From a virus, in the IMG/VR virus record IMGVR_UViG_3300025759_000432, positions 1 through 30,807 of that record: DNA of 30,807 bases; one strand, written 5' to 3'. Each line of letters begins with the position of its first letter. Position 1 is the first letter of the stretch. The notes below the pieces were generated by a model that was not told where the DNA came from, did no database searches, and saw nothing but the letters and a program-made list of their open reading frames with translations. Shown here piece by piece: positions 12,788-22,439 of the stretch. The translations under genes were made by a program, and so were the position numbers.

Positions 12788-15323
12788 TCTCGTTTCTTAT
12801 GCAATCCCCAATCTGATCCAGGGGATCTCTCAACAACCTGATGCTCAGCGTGACCCAAGTCAAGGTGAGATTCAAGTCAATGGTGTCTCTTCGATTGCGG
12901 AAGGCCTTAGGAAGCGAGACAACACAACTGTTCTAGCGAAGGTGAGCACTTCCCCTTTCGGGGACGCCTTTATTCATTCGATCTTGAGAGATCAGAGTGA
13001 AGAGTATCTAGCTGTGATTACTAATTCAGTGATCAGGGTGTTTGATCTGCAGGGCGAAGAGTATGACGTTCTGCCAGACACGAATGCTTATAACTATCTA
13101 GCAAGCGTCACTGACGCTCGACAGCAGGTCAGGGCTGTAACCATTGCGGATTACACATTTGTGATCAACACAAATGAAGTCGTAGCAATGGATTCAGCTG
13201 TTGCCCCAAAAGTATCTAGGCCACCCCACGAATGCTTGATTTGGGTTAAGCAAGCTGCTTACGGCAATGAGTACACCGTCAACGTCAATGGATTTGAAAC
13301 CACAGTTCAGACAGCAGTAGCGCCGGTAGTCAGTGACGGCACGACTGTTACTGAGAATCGGATCAGTTCAGAAGAAATCGCTGCGCAGATCATCGCTGGT
13401 CTTGGCACGGCTGGGCTTACCGGTTACACCATTGAGCAGTCTGGATCGGTGATCTGGATTTGGGGGACCAGCGCAATCACGGTAAAGGCGACAGACGCTA
13501 AGGCCAATTCAACGATCACTGCAATTCTGTCTTCAGTTCAATCTTTTATAGAGCTTCCAACAATTGCGCCACAGGGCTATCAGATTGAAATTGAAGGAGA
13601 CCCAGGAAACAACTTTGATGGATATTACGTGGAGTTTGAGCCGCGTGATGGTGTGTTTGGCGAGGGGTCATGGCTTGAGACCGTGAGCCCTGGAGTCGAA
13701 TATAAGATCAATGCCTTGACGATGCCTCACGCTCTGATCAGGACAGGGGCATCTCCAAAGCCTCAGTTTTGGTTTGGGGCAATAGATGGTCAGACAGTCG
13801 CAAACATCCCCGACCCTGTGCCTACTTGGGGGGAACGGACTTGCGGTGATTACGACACAGCAAAAGATCCTAGTTTTGTTGGCAATGCCATTGCAGATGT
13901 CTTTATCTATAAAAATCGACTCGGGTTCCTTGCCGATGAGAATGTCATTCTTAGCCGTACTCGCGAGTTCTTTGCTTTTTTCCCAGAGACGGTTACGACT
14001 GTTTTAGATACTGACCCGATTGATGTTGTCGCTAGCAATAACAGAGTATCAATCCTTAAATATGCAGTCCCTTACCAAGACGAGCTGATCTTATTTAGTG
14101 CTCAATATCAGTTTCGTTTCAATGCTGCTGAGACAGTCTTGACACCAAGAACAGCGCAGCTGACAGTCTTGACTCAGTTTGAAGTCGATACCACCGTCAG
14201 GCCACAGCAGGCAGGTAGTGGAATTATCTTTGCTCAGCAAAACGGCGATTGGACACAGCTCAGAGAGTTCAGCGTGCGCGGGGCGGGAACTGCCTTGACG
14301 GCAGATGCCGCAGACCTGACTGGTTATGTGTCGAGCTATGTGCCGTCTGAGATTTTCAAGATGACGGTGAATGATACAGGCAACGGCTTGTATGCAATCA
14401 GTGGTCGTCAGCAGTCTGGAATCAATTATCAAAATCGTATTTACACCTATAAGTATTTTTACCGAAACAGCGGCAGCGGTGCCGAGCGAGTGCAGTCAAG
14501 TTGGAGTCACTTTGAGTTAGATGGCGTTGATCAAATCCTCCAAGTCCTTTGCGTAGAAGAAGTCCTTTATTTGTTGACTCAATACGGCAATGACGTTTAT
14601 TTGGAGAAAATGCCGGTGTCAGACCGTCAACCAGAAACGGTGACGATTGCACCGTTCAAGCTTTTGCTTGATCGACGGGTGACTAGCACTTCTGAGACGC
14701 CACCTTTGCTGCGCATGGCGGCAGGCGTTTATGACTTACAAAGCAATCGAACTACATTCACGTTGCCTTACTCGGCGGCAAGCAATACACAGGTTTGGAC
14801 AATGTGGGACGCCGCTGATCCAGCTGCTTTGGCCCCTGTCTTTTTGGGAGAGACCGCATCTGGCACAACCGTGACTTGCAAGGGTGACTACTCCAATGTT
14901 GATGTAGCCGCAGGCGAACCTTTTGAATTTAGGTATCGATTCACCAAGTTCAAGTTGGTCAAGGAAATTGGTGGTGGAAAAACAGCGGCGAATGCGACTC
15001 GCACACAAGTAAGGAATGCCAAGCTTAGATACCACGAAACTGGGTATTTCCAAGTCAAGACCTTGCCTGAGCATCGAGAGCCAGGCCTTTACACGTATGA
15101 CGGGACAGTGAGTGGTGTCATGAACGCTGCAATTGGACGTCCATCGACTGCTGATTTGTCAGATAACTATGAGCGTTATGCCGAAGGGATCTTTTCAATT
15201 CCTATTTATGGCAAGGGTGATCAGGTTTATGTAGAGCTAATTTCTGATAGACCGCTACCTTGCAAGTTCTCCACTTGTGAATGGGTGGCGCTATTAACTA
15301 CAAGAGCGCAGGCTTTGCAATGA
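12780..15323 (+). CDS. Tail tubular protein B (nozzle, T7 gp12-like)
   Basis: It forms the hexameric tail nozzle that holds the fibres. At 847 residues it is close to T7 gp12 (794). The N-terminus ANLVSYAIPNLIQGISQQPD, with the conserved GISQQ(P), is diagnostic, as are RLGFLADENVILSRTREFFAFFP in the middle and PLTPRTAQL-type beta-propeller strands. The likely start is TTG at 12780, which places this N-terminal motif correctly and overlaps the gp11 stop; no ATG in the frame lies closer. The stop is shared with the next gene's ATG (ATGA). Confidence 0.95.
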   Translation: MANLVSYAIPNLIQGISQQPDAQRDPSQGEIQVNGVSSIAEGLRKRDNTTVLAKVSTSPFGDAFIHSILRDQSEEYLAVITNSVIRVFDLQGEEYDVLPDTNAYNYLASVTDARQQVRAVTIADYTFVINTNEVVAMDSAVAPKVSRPPHECLIWVKQAAYGNEYTVNVNGFETTVQTAVAPVVSDGTTVTENRISSEEIAAQIIAGLGTAGLTGYTIEQSGSVIWIWGTSAITVKATDAKANSTITAILSSVQSFIELPTIAPQGYQIEIEGDPGNNFDGYYVEFEPRDGVFGEGSWLETVSPGVEYKINALTMPHALIRTGASPKPQFWFGAIDGQTVANIPDPVPTWGERTCGDYDTAKDPSFVGNAIADVFIYKNRLGFLADENVILSRTREFFAFFPETVTTVLDTDPIDVVASNNRVSILKYAVPYQDELILFSAQYQFRFNAAETVLTPRTAQLTVLTQFEVDTTVRPQQAGSGIIFAQQNGDWTQLREFSVRGAGTALTADAADLTGYVSSYVPSEIFKMTVNDTGNGLYAISGRQQSGINYQNRIYTYKYFYRNSGSGAERVQSSWSHFELDGVDQILQVLCVEEVLYLLTQYGNDVYLEKMPVSDRQPETVTIAPFKLLLDRRVTSTSETPPLLRMAAGVYDLQSNRTTFTLPYSAASNTQVWTMWDAADPAALAPVFLGETASGTTVTCKGDYSNVDVAAGEPFEFRYRFTKFKLVKEIGGGKTAANATRTQVRNAKLRYHETGYFQVKTLPEHREPGLYTYDGTVSGVMNAAIGRPSTADLSDNYERYAEGIFSIPIYGKGDQVYVELISDRPLPCKFSTCEWVALLTTRAQALQ

Positions 15324-15766
15324 AGTGGGCTTTCCCAACGGAACAACGCATCCTTGAGGTTGGAACCAACCTTAGAAAGGCCGATCGTGATGAGGTTTGG
15401 CTTAGCCACCGCCAAAAGGGGCTTGATGCCGTTATTGAGAGCTGGAAGCACAGCAGTCTCTGCCGTTGCATCGTGACGGACGAGGGCGAGCCGGTGGGAG
15501 TAACTGGTCTTGTGAGAAACCGGATTTGGTTGCTGGGAACCGATAATTTGGTGGCAACACGCGAAAGACGTTTGCAACTGTGCAAAGAAGGGCGAGGATG
15601 GGTAGAGCACTGTTTGCAGGTAGCTGGTATGGCAATTGGAAATGATGTCTATGCCAAGAACAGGGCCAGCATCCGTTGGCTTAAGCATCTGGGATTTAGC
15701 GTCGCGTCCCCAAGGCCTTTAGGGGAAAGTGCTGCGTTGTTCTGTGAGTTCTGGAGGTCTGAATAA
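15320..15766 (+). CDS. T7 gp13-like protein with GNAT acyltransferase fold
   Basis: A 148-residue protein at the position of T7 gene 13, which is needed for virion assembly. The sequence has the GNAT pattern: CRCIVTDEGEPVGVTGLV (beta strands around 45-62), NRIWLLGTDNLVATRERRLQL, and a terminal NDVYAKNRASIRWLKHLGFSV. The last matches T7 gp13 VGNTSHIRFLKTIGA as I recall it, where the Asn and the following helix bind the cofactor in active acetyltransferases. The pyrophosphate loop (Q/RxxGxG/A) is not obvious, so catalytic activity is doubtful. Start ATG 15320 overlaps the upstream TGA, in preference to a longer frame from 15281. Confidence 0.78.
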   Translation: MKWAFPTEQRILEVGTNLRKADRDEVWLSHRQKGLDAVIESWKHSSLCRCIVTDEGEPVGVTGLVRNRIWLLGTDNLVATRERRLQLCKEGRGWVEHCLQVAGMAIGNDVYAKNRASIRWLKHLGFSVASPRPLGESAALFCEFWRSE

Positions 15767-16665
15767 TGATTGTCATTTCGCCTCTTGTCGCTGGTCTGGC
15801 TACTGGTGGATTGCAAGCCGGGATGGGAATCTTTGGGGCTTTTAACCAGCAGCAAGCAGCAAGGCAGCAGTACCTGAATGACGTCACCTTTCAGAATGCC
15901 AACAATCGTTTTTCGATGTGGCAGGCAGGTTTTAGTTCGCGAGTTCAGGACGCGAACAAGCAACATCAGTTCTGGCAGGAGACTGTCAATTACAACCAGC
16001 AACTGGCATACGCGAATTCACAGCGCAATGTTGAACTGTTGAGGGCGGCGGACCAAGCCAAGGTCGTTGCAGAAACCAGGGCATCTGCTGGTGCTTCCTA
16101 TGTCGGAAGCAGTGATGCAATTGCAGATCAGTTTGCTCAAGCTGAGATGAGTGCTGCTGTAGCTCAACAGCAATACACATGGAGAGCATTGTCTGCCAGG
16201 TCATCGGTGAGAGCAATGGAGATGGAAGGCAATTCAGTGGATCGCATCGTCAATAACTATGCGTTTCAGCTTGGTGACGCAGTGACGTTGGCAGCAATTG
16301 AATCCGACTGGAGGGAGAACCAGTACACCGACGCGCAAGCTCAGCAGGTGACTCAATACCTGAATCAATGGAACAGTCAATCGTTCTATGAGTCGCAAAC
16401 GATCTTTGATCCGGTTGCACCGTTTGCACCATTGCCCACGTTGATGACGCCACCGCCGCCGAGTCGAACGGGTGCGCCGCCTAGTAATGCAGCTTTTGCC
16501 ACGAGCATCGCTAGTGGGTTGATTGGTGGCGTATCGCAAGGCTTCAGCACTTATTCAGGAATGAACAGGCTGAAAACACCTTCTAGTTCACAAGGCCCAG
16601 GCACGGGCACCCCGTTCGGTGCTGGTTTCAATTTTGGGCTTCTCGGAGATTATTCCAATGGCTGA
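15766..16665 (+). CDS. Internal virion protein B (T7 gp14-like)
   Basis: A 299-residue protein that in T7 is ejected and forms the outer-membrane part of the DNA translocation channel. It has the family layout: a short hydrophobic glycine-rich N-terminus (SPLVAGLATGGLQAGMGIFGAF), followed by an Ala/Gln/Asn-rich helical region (QQQAARQQYLNDVTFQNANN onwards to about 190). A Pro-rich stretch (PLPTLMTPPPPSRTGAPP) and a second hydrophobic Gly/Ser part (ATSIASGLIGGVSQGF) follow. It is about 100 residues longer than T7 gp14 (196). GGAGG precedes the ATG by 8 bases, and the ATG overlaps the gp13 stop. Confidence 0.85.
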   Translation: MIVISPLVAGLATGGLQAGMGIFGAFNQQQAARQQYLNDVTFQNANNRFSMWQAGFSSRVQDANKQHQFWQETVNYNQQLAYANSQRNVELLRAADQAKVVAETRASAGASYVGSSDAIADQFAQAEMSAAVAQQQYTWRALSARSSVRAMEMEGNSVDRIVNNYAFQLGDAVTLAAIESDWRENQYTDAQAQQVTQYLNQWNSQSFYESQTIFDPVAPFAPLPTLMTPPPPSRTGAPPSNAAFATSIASGLIGGVSQGFSTYSGMNRLKTPSSSQGPGTGTPFGAGFNFGLLGDYSNG

Positions 16666-19366
16666 ACGTTTATTCCAGAGTCAGCTGCGCCCTGTTGCTC
16701 AGCCACTTAACACCTTTGTTAATCCGCAACAAGTGCAACGGGCTGGTGTTTCGCAGCAACCATTGCTTGGGCAGGTCAGCAAAATTGCAACATTGCAGCA
16801 AGCTGGCACAAGCAGTGTTGGTGGTTTTAACCAGTTTGAGCAAATGGCTCAAGCCCTTGGGGGATTGAATAAAAACTTGGTTTCATTGGTGGACAAAGGT
16901 TTTAAGCAGTACGCCAAGGGGAACATTGAAGCTGGCTATTACGAGGCGCTAAAGAATCAGCAGACGCTTGGCGTCATGACATTGCAGCAAAACCAAGAGG
17001 CTGGTGCTGCAGAAGCCGCGTCAATGATTGGTCAGCTTGAGAAGACTGACCCAGTTGGGGCGTCTTTACTGCGTGAAGCAAACCCGTGGAAGGCTATTGG
17101 CCGCCGACGTGCATTGGCACAGCTTGCTGCTGGCCAAGTGTCTACTGTCCTAAACGGTGCATTAAGCCAAGAGGCGGGAATGCTGGCTGGAATCAAGCCA
17201 GGCACGCCTGAGCTGATGAAGATAAAGCAAGAAAAGACTCAGGAAGTCTTGAATCAATTTGGCTTAACAGGAAGTGAGCCTGAGGCTACTTATTACGTGA
17301 CTCCTGTCATGAATAAGTCCTGGGATAATTTCACTAAAAAACAAAGTGAACTTTATAACGAAGAGTTATATCAAAGCGCAATCGAGTCGACTAATCAAGC
17401 AGTGAACTCAACGCTGATGCAGGCGTCAGTAGATGGCATTATTTTGCCGGATGGATCTGTTTTGACGCCAGGCAGCGTTGGCTTTGGCAGTGCAGCAGGT
17501 ATTGAGTTGACTAGGCAGATTGATGCAGGCCTGGCAATGCTTGGCGGCAAAGACAAGATAGATGCGATGAAGAAGATCAAGGAAAGCTTGGGTGCTGTTT
17601 ATGCAATGAATATCCCTGGCATCCGTGACGCGATTGGGAATATACGACTTGGCAACAGGAGAGACGATATAAGAACGCGACCCAGATGGCTTGATGCCAA
17701 TCCATTTGAGCTGATGGATTACACCAACAGTGGGATGAAGATGGTCAAAGAAGGCGATGAGCTGAAGCAGGCAGAGCTTGAGCGCGGACTGAGATCAGCG
17801 GCAATTGATCCTGAAATGGGAATTGTTGGGATTACTGATGAGGCGGAATTAAGCGCACGGATCACAGGCTTGCGTGGTCTTTATCCAGGCTTGCGAGATG
17901 TAGATAAGGTTCTGAGTGAATTGATTTCTGAGAACAATCAAGTCAATGAAGAACAGTACGCAATTCCGTTTGACCGGAAAGCTGAAATGGTGGAAGCGTT
18001 TGACCAGCTTACGCCAAACGATGTAAGCCTTGAGAATTATCCTGAGCTGGTTCGACAGGCCAGAGCGGCTGCTGCGTTAGAGCCACTCAGGGAAGATAGA
18101 GAAACAAAGCTCAAAGAGTATCTGGGCAAGATCAATAAGGCGCGTGAAGATTTTGCCACGTTGCCAACAGGCGCAGCGTTGCAATCAAACCTGTCTCGTT
18201 CTGTTAAAGAAGATCTGAACGATCCAAGTATTGCAAAGCTCAAGGGCAGAGCGTCAGCATCTTTTATTGATGGCTTAATCCAGCTTCAAGGTGCCGAGGC
18301 CACTCCAGATTCACAGCGTTATGTGGAATTTGCCAATGATGTTAGGGGCTTGTATGAGAACGCAATTTGGAGCAAATTCACTGATTACCGGAACAAAACT
18401 GGCGGGAAGAATATCCCTTTAGACCAGCAAGCCAGGTTGAGGGAAGAGGCGATTGCAGAAGTCCGCAAATCAGATGCATACAAGGAAGCCAAAGAAAGAG
18501 CATTGAAAGCCGCACCACCACCAGCTGGTAGTGATGGCACACCGCAAACATTTGTGCCTGTTGACGTTGAGAAAGAGCCTTCACCCCGCGCATCAGCGAA
18601 CACCATTCCGCAGAACAGAGCGAGGCAGTACGCCAAAGAACCAGTGATGAATCAATACTGGGTTCGTGATGAGATGAAAAGCCTTAGTGAAGGCAAGTCA
18701 GTAAGCACTCAGTTATATGACTTAGCGACAAAAGCAGGCACCAGCACTGATCGCTATTTACTAGAGCAAATCAAGTTCTTTCCTGCTTTAGATCCACAGG
18801 GCAGATTTCGCGGTGTCCTTGAAAAAAGAGTCGAACGGGCACGTCAAGCAAATACACCAGCCGCTTCCAACTTCGAGGCAGCTACAGACCCGATGGGCAA
18901 CCAGTCCTATTCAGGCCGGAGTCCTGGTGCATGGCTGATGAGCATGTTTGAGCGGCCAGCTGCTGCAGGAACATTGCCGCCAAGTCTGCGAGTGCCAAGC
19001 CTGAGTACACCCGCTGTTAATGGCAACTGGGTCACACCTTCTGGGTATGAAATTGTTCAATACGTCACGGGTGATGTAACTGCGCCGCATGACGGCGATG
19101 CATTGATTGTTGATTCAGCTGGCCACGGCGGTGATCACTATCACAACCACTACGAGTTCGCGACGGTTGCTGGACGCAAGCGTGCTGCTGCTGCATTTCG
19201 GTCGGCAGGCTTCCGCGTTACATCTGAAGTGAGGGAAGGCGATCCCAACTCTCACGGTGTTGGCCGTGGGCTGGATGTTGCACCACCCCTGAACCTCCCT
19301 CGCACCGTTGAAGCGGAGGCCAGATGGTCTCGTGCTGCCAACGCCATTCTCGGTTTTACCCCCTAG
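16658..19366 (+). CDS. Internal virion protein C (T7 gp15-like) with C-terminal M15-like peptidase motif
   Basis: A 902-residue protein from ATG 16658, which overlaps the gp14 stop; the frame from 16619 would run inside gp14. The first 600 residues are mostly helical and soluble, like T7 gp15 (747), with a Gln-rich N-terminal arm (FNQFEQMAQALGG), helical repeats and an LREDRETKLKEYLGKINKAREDF coiled segment (about residues 475-500, split here by position). The last 90 residues differ: they hold DHYHNHYEF (826-834) and SHGVGRGLD (865-873), the latter fitting the SxHxxGxxxD zinc signature of peptidase family M15. A virion-carried peptidoglycan hydrolase is inferred. In T7 the cell-wall enzyme is instead at the N-terminus of gp16. 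Confidence 0.8.
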   Translation: MAERLFQSQLRPVAQPLNTFVNPQQVQRAGVSQQPLLGQVSKIATLQQAGTSSVGGFNQFEQMAQALGGLNKNLVSLVDKGFKQYAKGNIEAGYYEALKNQQTLGVMTLQQNQEAGAAEAASMIGQLEKTDPVGASLLREANPWKAIGRRRALAQLAAGQVSTVLNGALSQEAGMLAGIKPGTPELMKIKQEKTQEVLNQFGLTGSEPEATYYVTPVMNKSWDNFTKKQSELYNEELYQSAIESTNQAVNSTLMQASVDGIILPDGSVLTPGSVGFGSAAGIELTRQIDAGLAMLGGKDKIDAMKKIKESLGAVYAMNIPGIRDAIGNIRLGNRRDDIRTRPRWLDANPFELMDYTNSGMKMVKEGDELKQAELERGLRSAAIDPEMGIVGITDEAELSARITGLRGLYPGLRDVDKVLSELISENNQVNEEQYAIPFDRKAEMVEAFDQLTPNDVSLENYPELVRQARAAAALEPLREDRETKLKEYLGKINKAREDFATLPTGAALQSNLSRSVKEDLNDPSIAKLKGRASASFIDGLIQLQGAEATPDSQRYVEFANDVRGLYENAIWSKFTDYRNKTGGKNIPLDQQARLREEAIAEVRKSDAYKEAKERALKAAPPPAGSDGTPQTFVPVDVEKEPSPRASANTIPQNRARQYAKEPVMNQYWVRDEMKSLSEGKSVSTQLYDLATKAGTSTDRYLLEQIKFFPALDPQGRFRGVLEKRVERARQANTPAASNFEAATDPMGNQSYSGRSPGAWLMSMFERPAAAGTLPPSLRVPSLSTPAVNGNWVTPSGYEIVQYVTGDVTAPHDGDALIVDSAGHGGDHYHNHYEFATVAGRKRAAAAFRSAGFRVTSEVREGDPNSHGVGRGLDVAPPLNLPRTVEAEARWSRAANAILGFTP

Positions 19367-19373
19367 GACACTC

Positions 19374-22300
19374 ATGAACGACTTTGAAGGATTTGAAATC
19401 CCTGAGCTGTCCGACCAGGACATGCAGGGAATGGAACCTGTCACCGCAAGGCAGGGCAATAGTCCCCGGCAGGAAATGGCCGGGAAGGTCAAGGATGACT
19501 TTGGTAATTACATCAGCGCCGATACGCAGATTGGTGGGGTGAGTGCCAGGGAGTGGTATGGGATGAATCCCGATCAGCGCCGTGCGCAAAAAGCCAAAGG
19601 GTTTGAAGAGTCGCTTGGTCCGCTGAAACCGTTAGGCCAATTCGTCAATTCCATTGCATCGCCAGGATTTATTGAAGGCATCATTTCGGAGCCTTTCAAT
19701 GCAGTCAGCAACCTGACTAATGCAATTGGCGACAAGATTCAAGGAAAGGAAGTAGACCTCAGTGACGCATGGCAGATTCGGCAAGAGGATCTTGCAAAGC
19801 TGAACCCTCAGCGGACGACTCTGACTGGACGATCAGAGGAGATTCTTCCGCAGGATGAAGGTGGTAGGGCATGGGGCGGAGTTGTTGCAGGTGAGGTGGC
19901 TGGTGTCGTCACTGGCACGGCAGTCTTGAACAAGCTGGGCAAGATCCCAGCCCTGGTGCGTCTAGGCCAAGCAGCCTTAAAAACTCGCACCGCTCAAAAG
20001 ATTGCGGTCAAGGCTGCCACTGACAGGAGGGTCAGAGGTGCTGTGAACTTTGGCCGATGGGGCGGAGAGGGCTTGGTCGATACAGCATTCAGCACGTTGT
20101 ATCAGGATCCCCGTGGAAATATCGCCAATCTTGGTGACGCTGTTGGGCTTGAACTGCCTGGCAGATATGACGAGGAAACAGATAACTATCTAGACGCATT
20201 TGGCAAATCGTTGGTGACGGATGGTGTCGCTGCACCATTAGCCCTGATCGGGGCTGGTGCTGCTGTCCCAATTACCAGAAGGCTTGCGACCAATGGCGAC
20301 CTGCCGCGTTTTATGCAGGAAGTGGCTGACATTGAGCTGGCTCCTTATAACGCCAGTGTTGGTCAAGCAGCTGCAGTTCAAGCCCCTGGCCGAATGATGG
20401 ATGTCCCTGGTGCTCGACCAGAGCCAGGCATTCCATCACCAGTACCTACAGGCAATCGTTCACTGGCACCGGCTGCTGCTGCAGACCTAGTTGATACAGG
20501 TGCCCGATCACTTCCACCAGTTGGCCGGACAAGTTTTGATTACGGGCAGTTTGAGGCTGGGCCTGGATCTGTTGCTGGCACTTTCGATTCAGCAATCAGC
20601 CGGACAACTTCTGATCAACGCTTAATTCAGCAGGTCGAAGCACAGCGAACTCGCCTTGAAGGGATGGGTCTGCAGGTCCGGCAAGGGACTGGTCAATATG
20701 AGCTGAGCTTCCCTGGCAGTGTTGATCCAGAGGTAAAGCTTCAGGTCCGAGCGCAACAAGTTGAGCGCGGCAAGCTTCTCAAGATGGCAGAAGAAGGGCA
20801 AGACGTTTCTGAAGAGCTAGCTCAAATCGATCAGTCGATCACAAACTTGATCAGTGGTGGCACTGAAGCAGAAATTCCACCATTGCAGGTTGAGCTTCCT
20901 TTCCAAGACGCACCTGACCCACGTCCAGAGATAAGCACTTTTCTTGCAGAACTGGATGAACTGGACGACGCACAGCTCAGGCAGATTTTGCCAAACGTTG
21001 ATGTCAATGAAAAGCTTGCAGCAAAGCAGGCTGAGCTTGAGGGCGTTGAAGGACAGATCGCGGAAGTTCAGCGACAAATTGCGGAAGTCAATGAACGTGT
21101 TCAATTGCCAGATGGCACCAAGAAAAAATTATCGGCAACTGGCGCTAAGCGAAAGCTGAATCCTTTAACCAGACAGCTGGAAGAATTGCAGGCAAATGTT
21201 GAGCGTTTGCAGCAGACACCAGCTCAACCATTTCTGGTTGGCGATCAGCTCAACCTGGCGATGGATCAGCAGAAGGTGCTCGAACTCTTCCCCAGTGCAG
21301 AGATTGAAATGCCTCCTTTCTTTGACATGGAATGGGACGAGGTAGCTGGCATGTATCGCACATCTAAATCGCCACAGGGGTATGCCTCTGTTGACGCCTA
21401 CCGCGAAGCATTGCAGAAGTTCCCGCGTGATCTACTGCGCAAGATGAATGCACCACTTGAGGTCAGTGGTGATGGACGGATTGCGGCGATTTTGAAAGCA
21501 CGTACAGGGCGAAGGGTTTGGTCAGCCAAAAAGGACGACATCATTGACGCAATGATTGAGTTCGCTCAGAAGCAGGGCAAATTTCTTGAGCCTGTCGGAC
21601 AGCAACTTGAATTTGAGATGCAGCAATCGCTGCCTTTCAACAGCTTGCGCCAGTCTCTTGACGCTGATGGCAACCCTGTCGTTGATCTTGTTCCATCTGA
21701 ATTTCCTGGTGGCCCAGGGATGGATGCCGCACAGCGCGAAGATTTCAAGCAACGGATCCTGCAGGCTGCAATTGATAACGGTGAGGTGCAGCCAGATGTC
21801 ACGCCAATCCCAGCCAAGGTTCCTCAGCCTGAGTTCAACCAAACCGAGCTGATCGATTCGTTATTCGCAGATGAAACTGGTCAGTTGCCATTGATGTTTG
21901 CTACCGACATGATCCCGGCTTACAAGGCTGGTGGCAAATCAGCCGAGACAATGCTTGAGGAGATTCGTCTGCGTTACGACTGGGCTGAGTTGGATAACGC
22001 CAGTAAGCAGGCATCAAAAGAAGCGTTGATGAAGAAGGAAGGTTGGGACACGATGACGTGGGAAGAGCAGAAGCAGATGGGGCTGATGGATCCTTTCTTG
22101 TATGCAGTGCCTACTCGTGAGCGGACTTATATCGGACAGCTTGAAGCAATCACACCACGCAATGAGCGGACATACGTTGGGCAGCTTGAACCGATCTCTC
22201 TTGGCGATGAGTTGTCAGAGGGAGTGTTGGTTGAAGCTTTGGCTCCTGAGCCTGTAGCCAAGCCAAAGGCACGAACCAAAGCGAAGCGAAAGCCGAAACC

Positions 22301-22439
22301 AAAACCAGATCTCACACCTGAAGAGCAAGAGCTAAAGCGGATGAAGGACGCAAGCGCCAAGGTTAAAAAGCAATTGAGCGAGGATGAGCAAGAGCTTGCC
22401 AGAATGCTCAAACAGCAGGAGATTAACTGCAATGCCTGA
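19374..22439 (+). CDS. Large internal virion protein (gp16-like, first part)
   Basis: A 1021-residue protein starting at ATG 19374, 7 bp after gp15, with AGGA upstream. By position it belongs to the ejected core. Features in order: an acidic N-terminus (DFEGFEIPELSDQD), a hydrophobic Gly/Ala region (GGVVAGEVAGVVTGTAVL, about 165-182), a second one near 285-300 (APLALIGAGAAVP), and a coiled coil at about 540-620 (AAKQAELEGVEGQIAEVQRQ onwards). A short SAP-like helical segment (about 690-735) and a Lys/Arg/Pro-rich tail (KPKARTKAKRKPKPKP) follow. Near the end a 15-residue unit containing ERTY(I/V)GQLE occurs twice (22118-22207). I see no transglycosylase motif. Assignment rests on size and gene order. 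Confidence 0.7.
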   Translation: MNDFEGFEIPELSDQDMQGMEPVTARQGNSPRQEMAGKVKDDFGNYISADTQIGGVSAREWYGMNPDQRRAQKAKGFEESLGPLKPLGQFVNSIASPGFIEGIISEPFNAVSNLTNAIGDKIQGKEVDLSDAWQIRQEDLAKLNPQRTTLTGRSEEILPQDEGGRAWGGVVAGEVAGVVTGTAVLNKLGKIPALVRLGQAALKTRTAQKIAVKAATDRRVRGAVNFGRWGGEGLVDTAFSTLYQDPRGNIANLGDAVGLELPGRYDEETDNYLDAFGKSLVTDGVAAPLALIGAGAAVPITRRLATNGDLPRFMQEVADIELAPYNASVGQAAAVQAPGRMMDVPGARPEPGIPSPVPTGNRSLAPAAAADLVDTGARSLPPVGRTSFDYGQFEAGPGSVAGTFDSAISRTTSDQRLIQQVEAQRTRLEGMGLQVRQGTGQYELSFPGSVDPEVKLQVRAQQVERGKLLKMAEEGQDVSEELAQIDQSITNLISGGTEAEIPPLQVELPFQDAPDPRPEISTFLAELDELDDAQLRQILPNVDVNEKLAAKQAELEGVEGQIAEVQRQIAEVNERVQLPDGTKKKLSATGAKRKLNPLTRQLEELQANVERLQQTPAQPFLVGDQLNLAMDQQKVLELFPSAEIEMPPFFDMEWDEVAGMYRTSKSPQGYASVDAYREALQKFPRDLLRKMNAPLEVSGDGRIAAILKARTGRRVWSAKKDDIIDAMIEFAQKQGKFLEPVGQQLEFEMQQSLPFNSLRQSLDADGNPVVDLVPSEFPGGPGMDAAQREDFKQRILQAAIDNGEVQPDVTPIPAKVPQPEFNQTELIDSLFADETGQLPLMFATDMIPAYKAGGKSAETMLEEIRLRYDWAELDNASKQASKEALMKKEGWDTMTWEEQKQMGLMDPFLYAVPTRERTYIGQLEAITPRNERTYVGQLEPISLGDELSEGVLVEALAPEPVAKPKARTKAKRKPKPKPDLTPEEQELKRMKDASAKVKKQLSEDEQELARMLKQQEINCNA

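Noticed and set aside
15227-15688. 153-codon - strand frame
   Set aside because: Antisense to the nozzle end and gp13; no ribosome site or recognisable domain.
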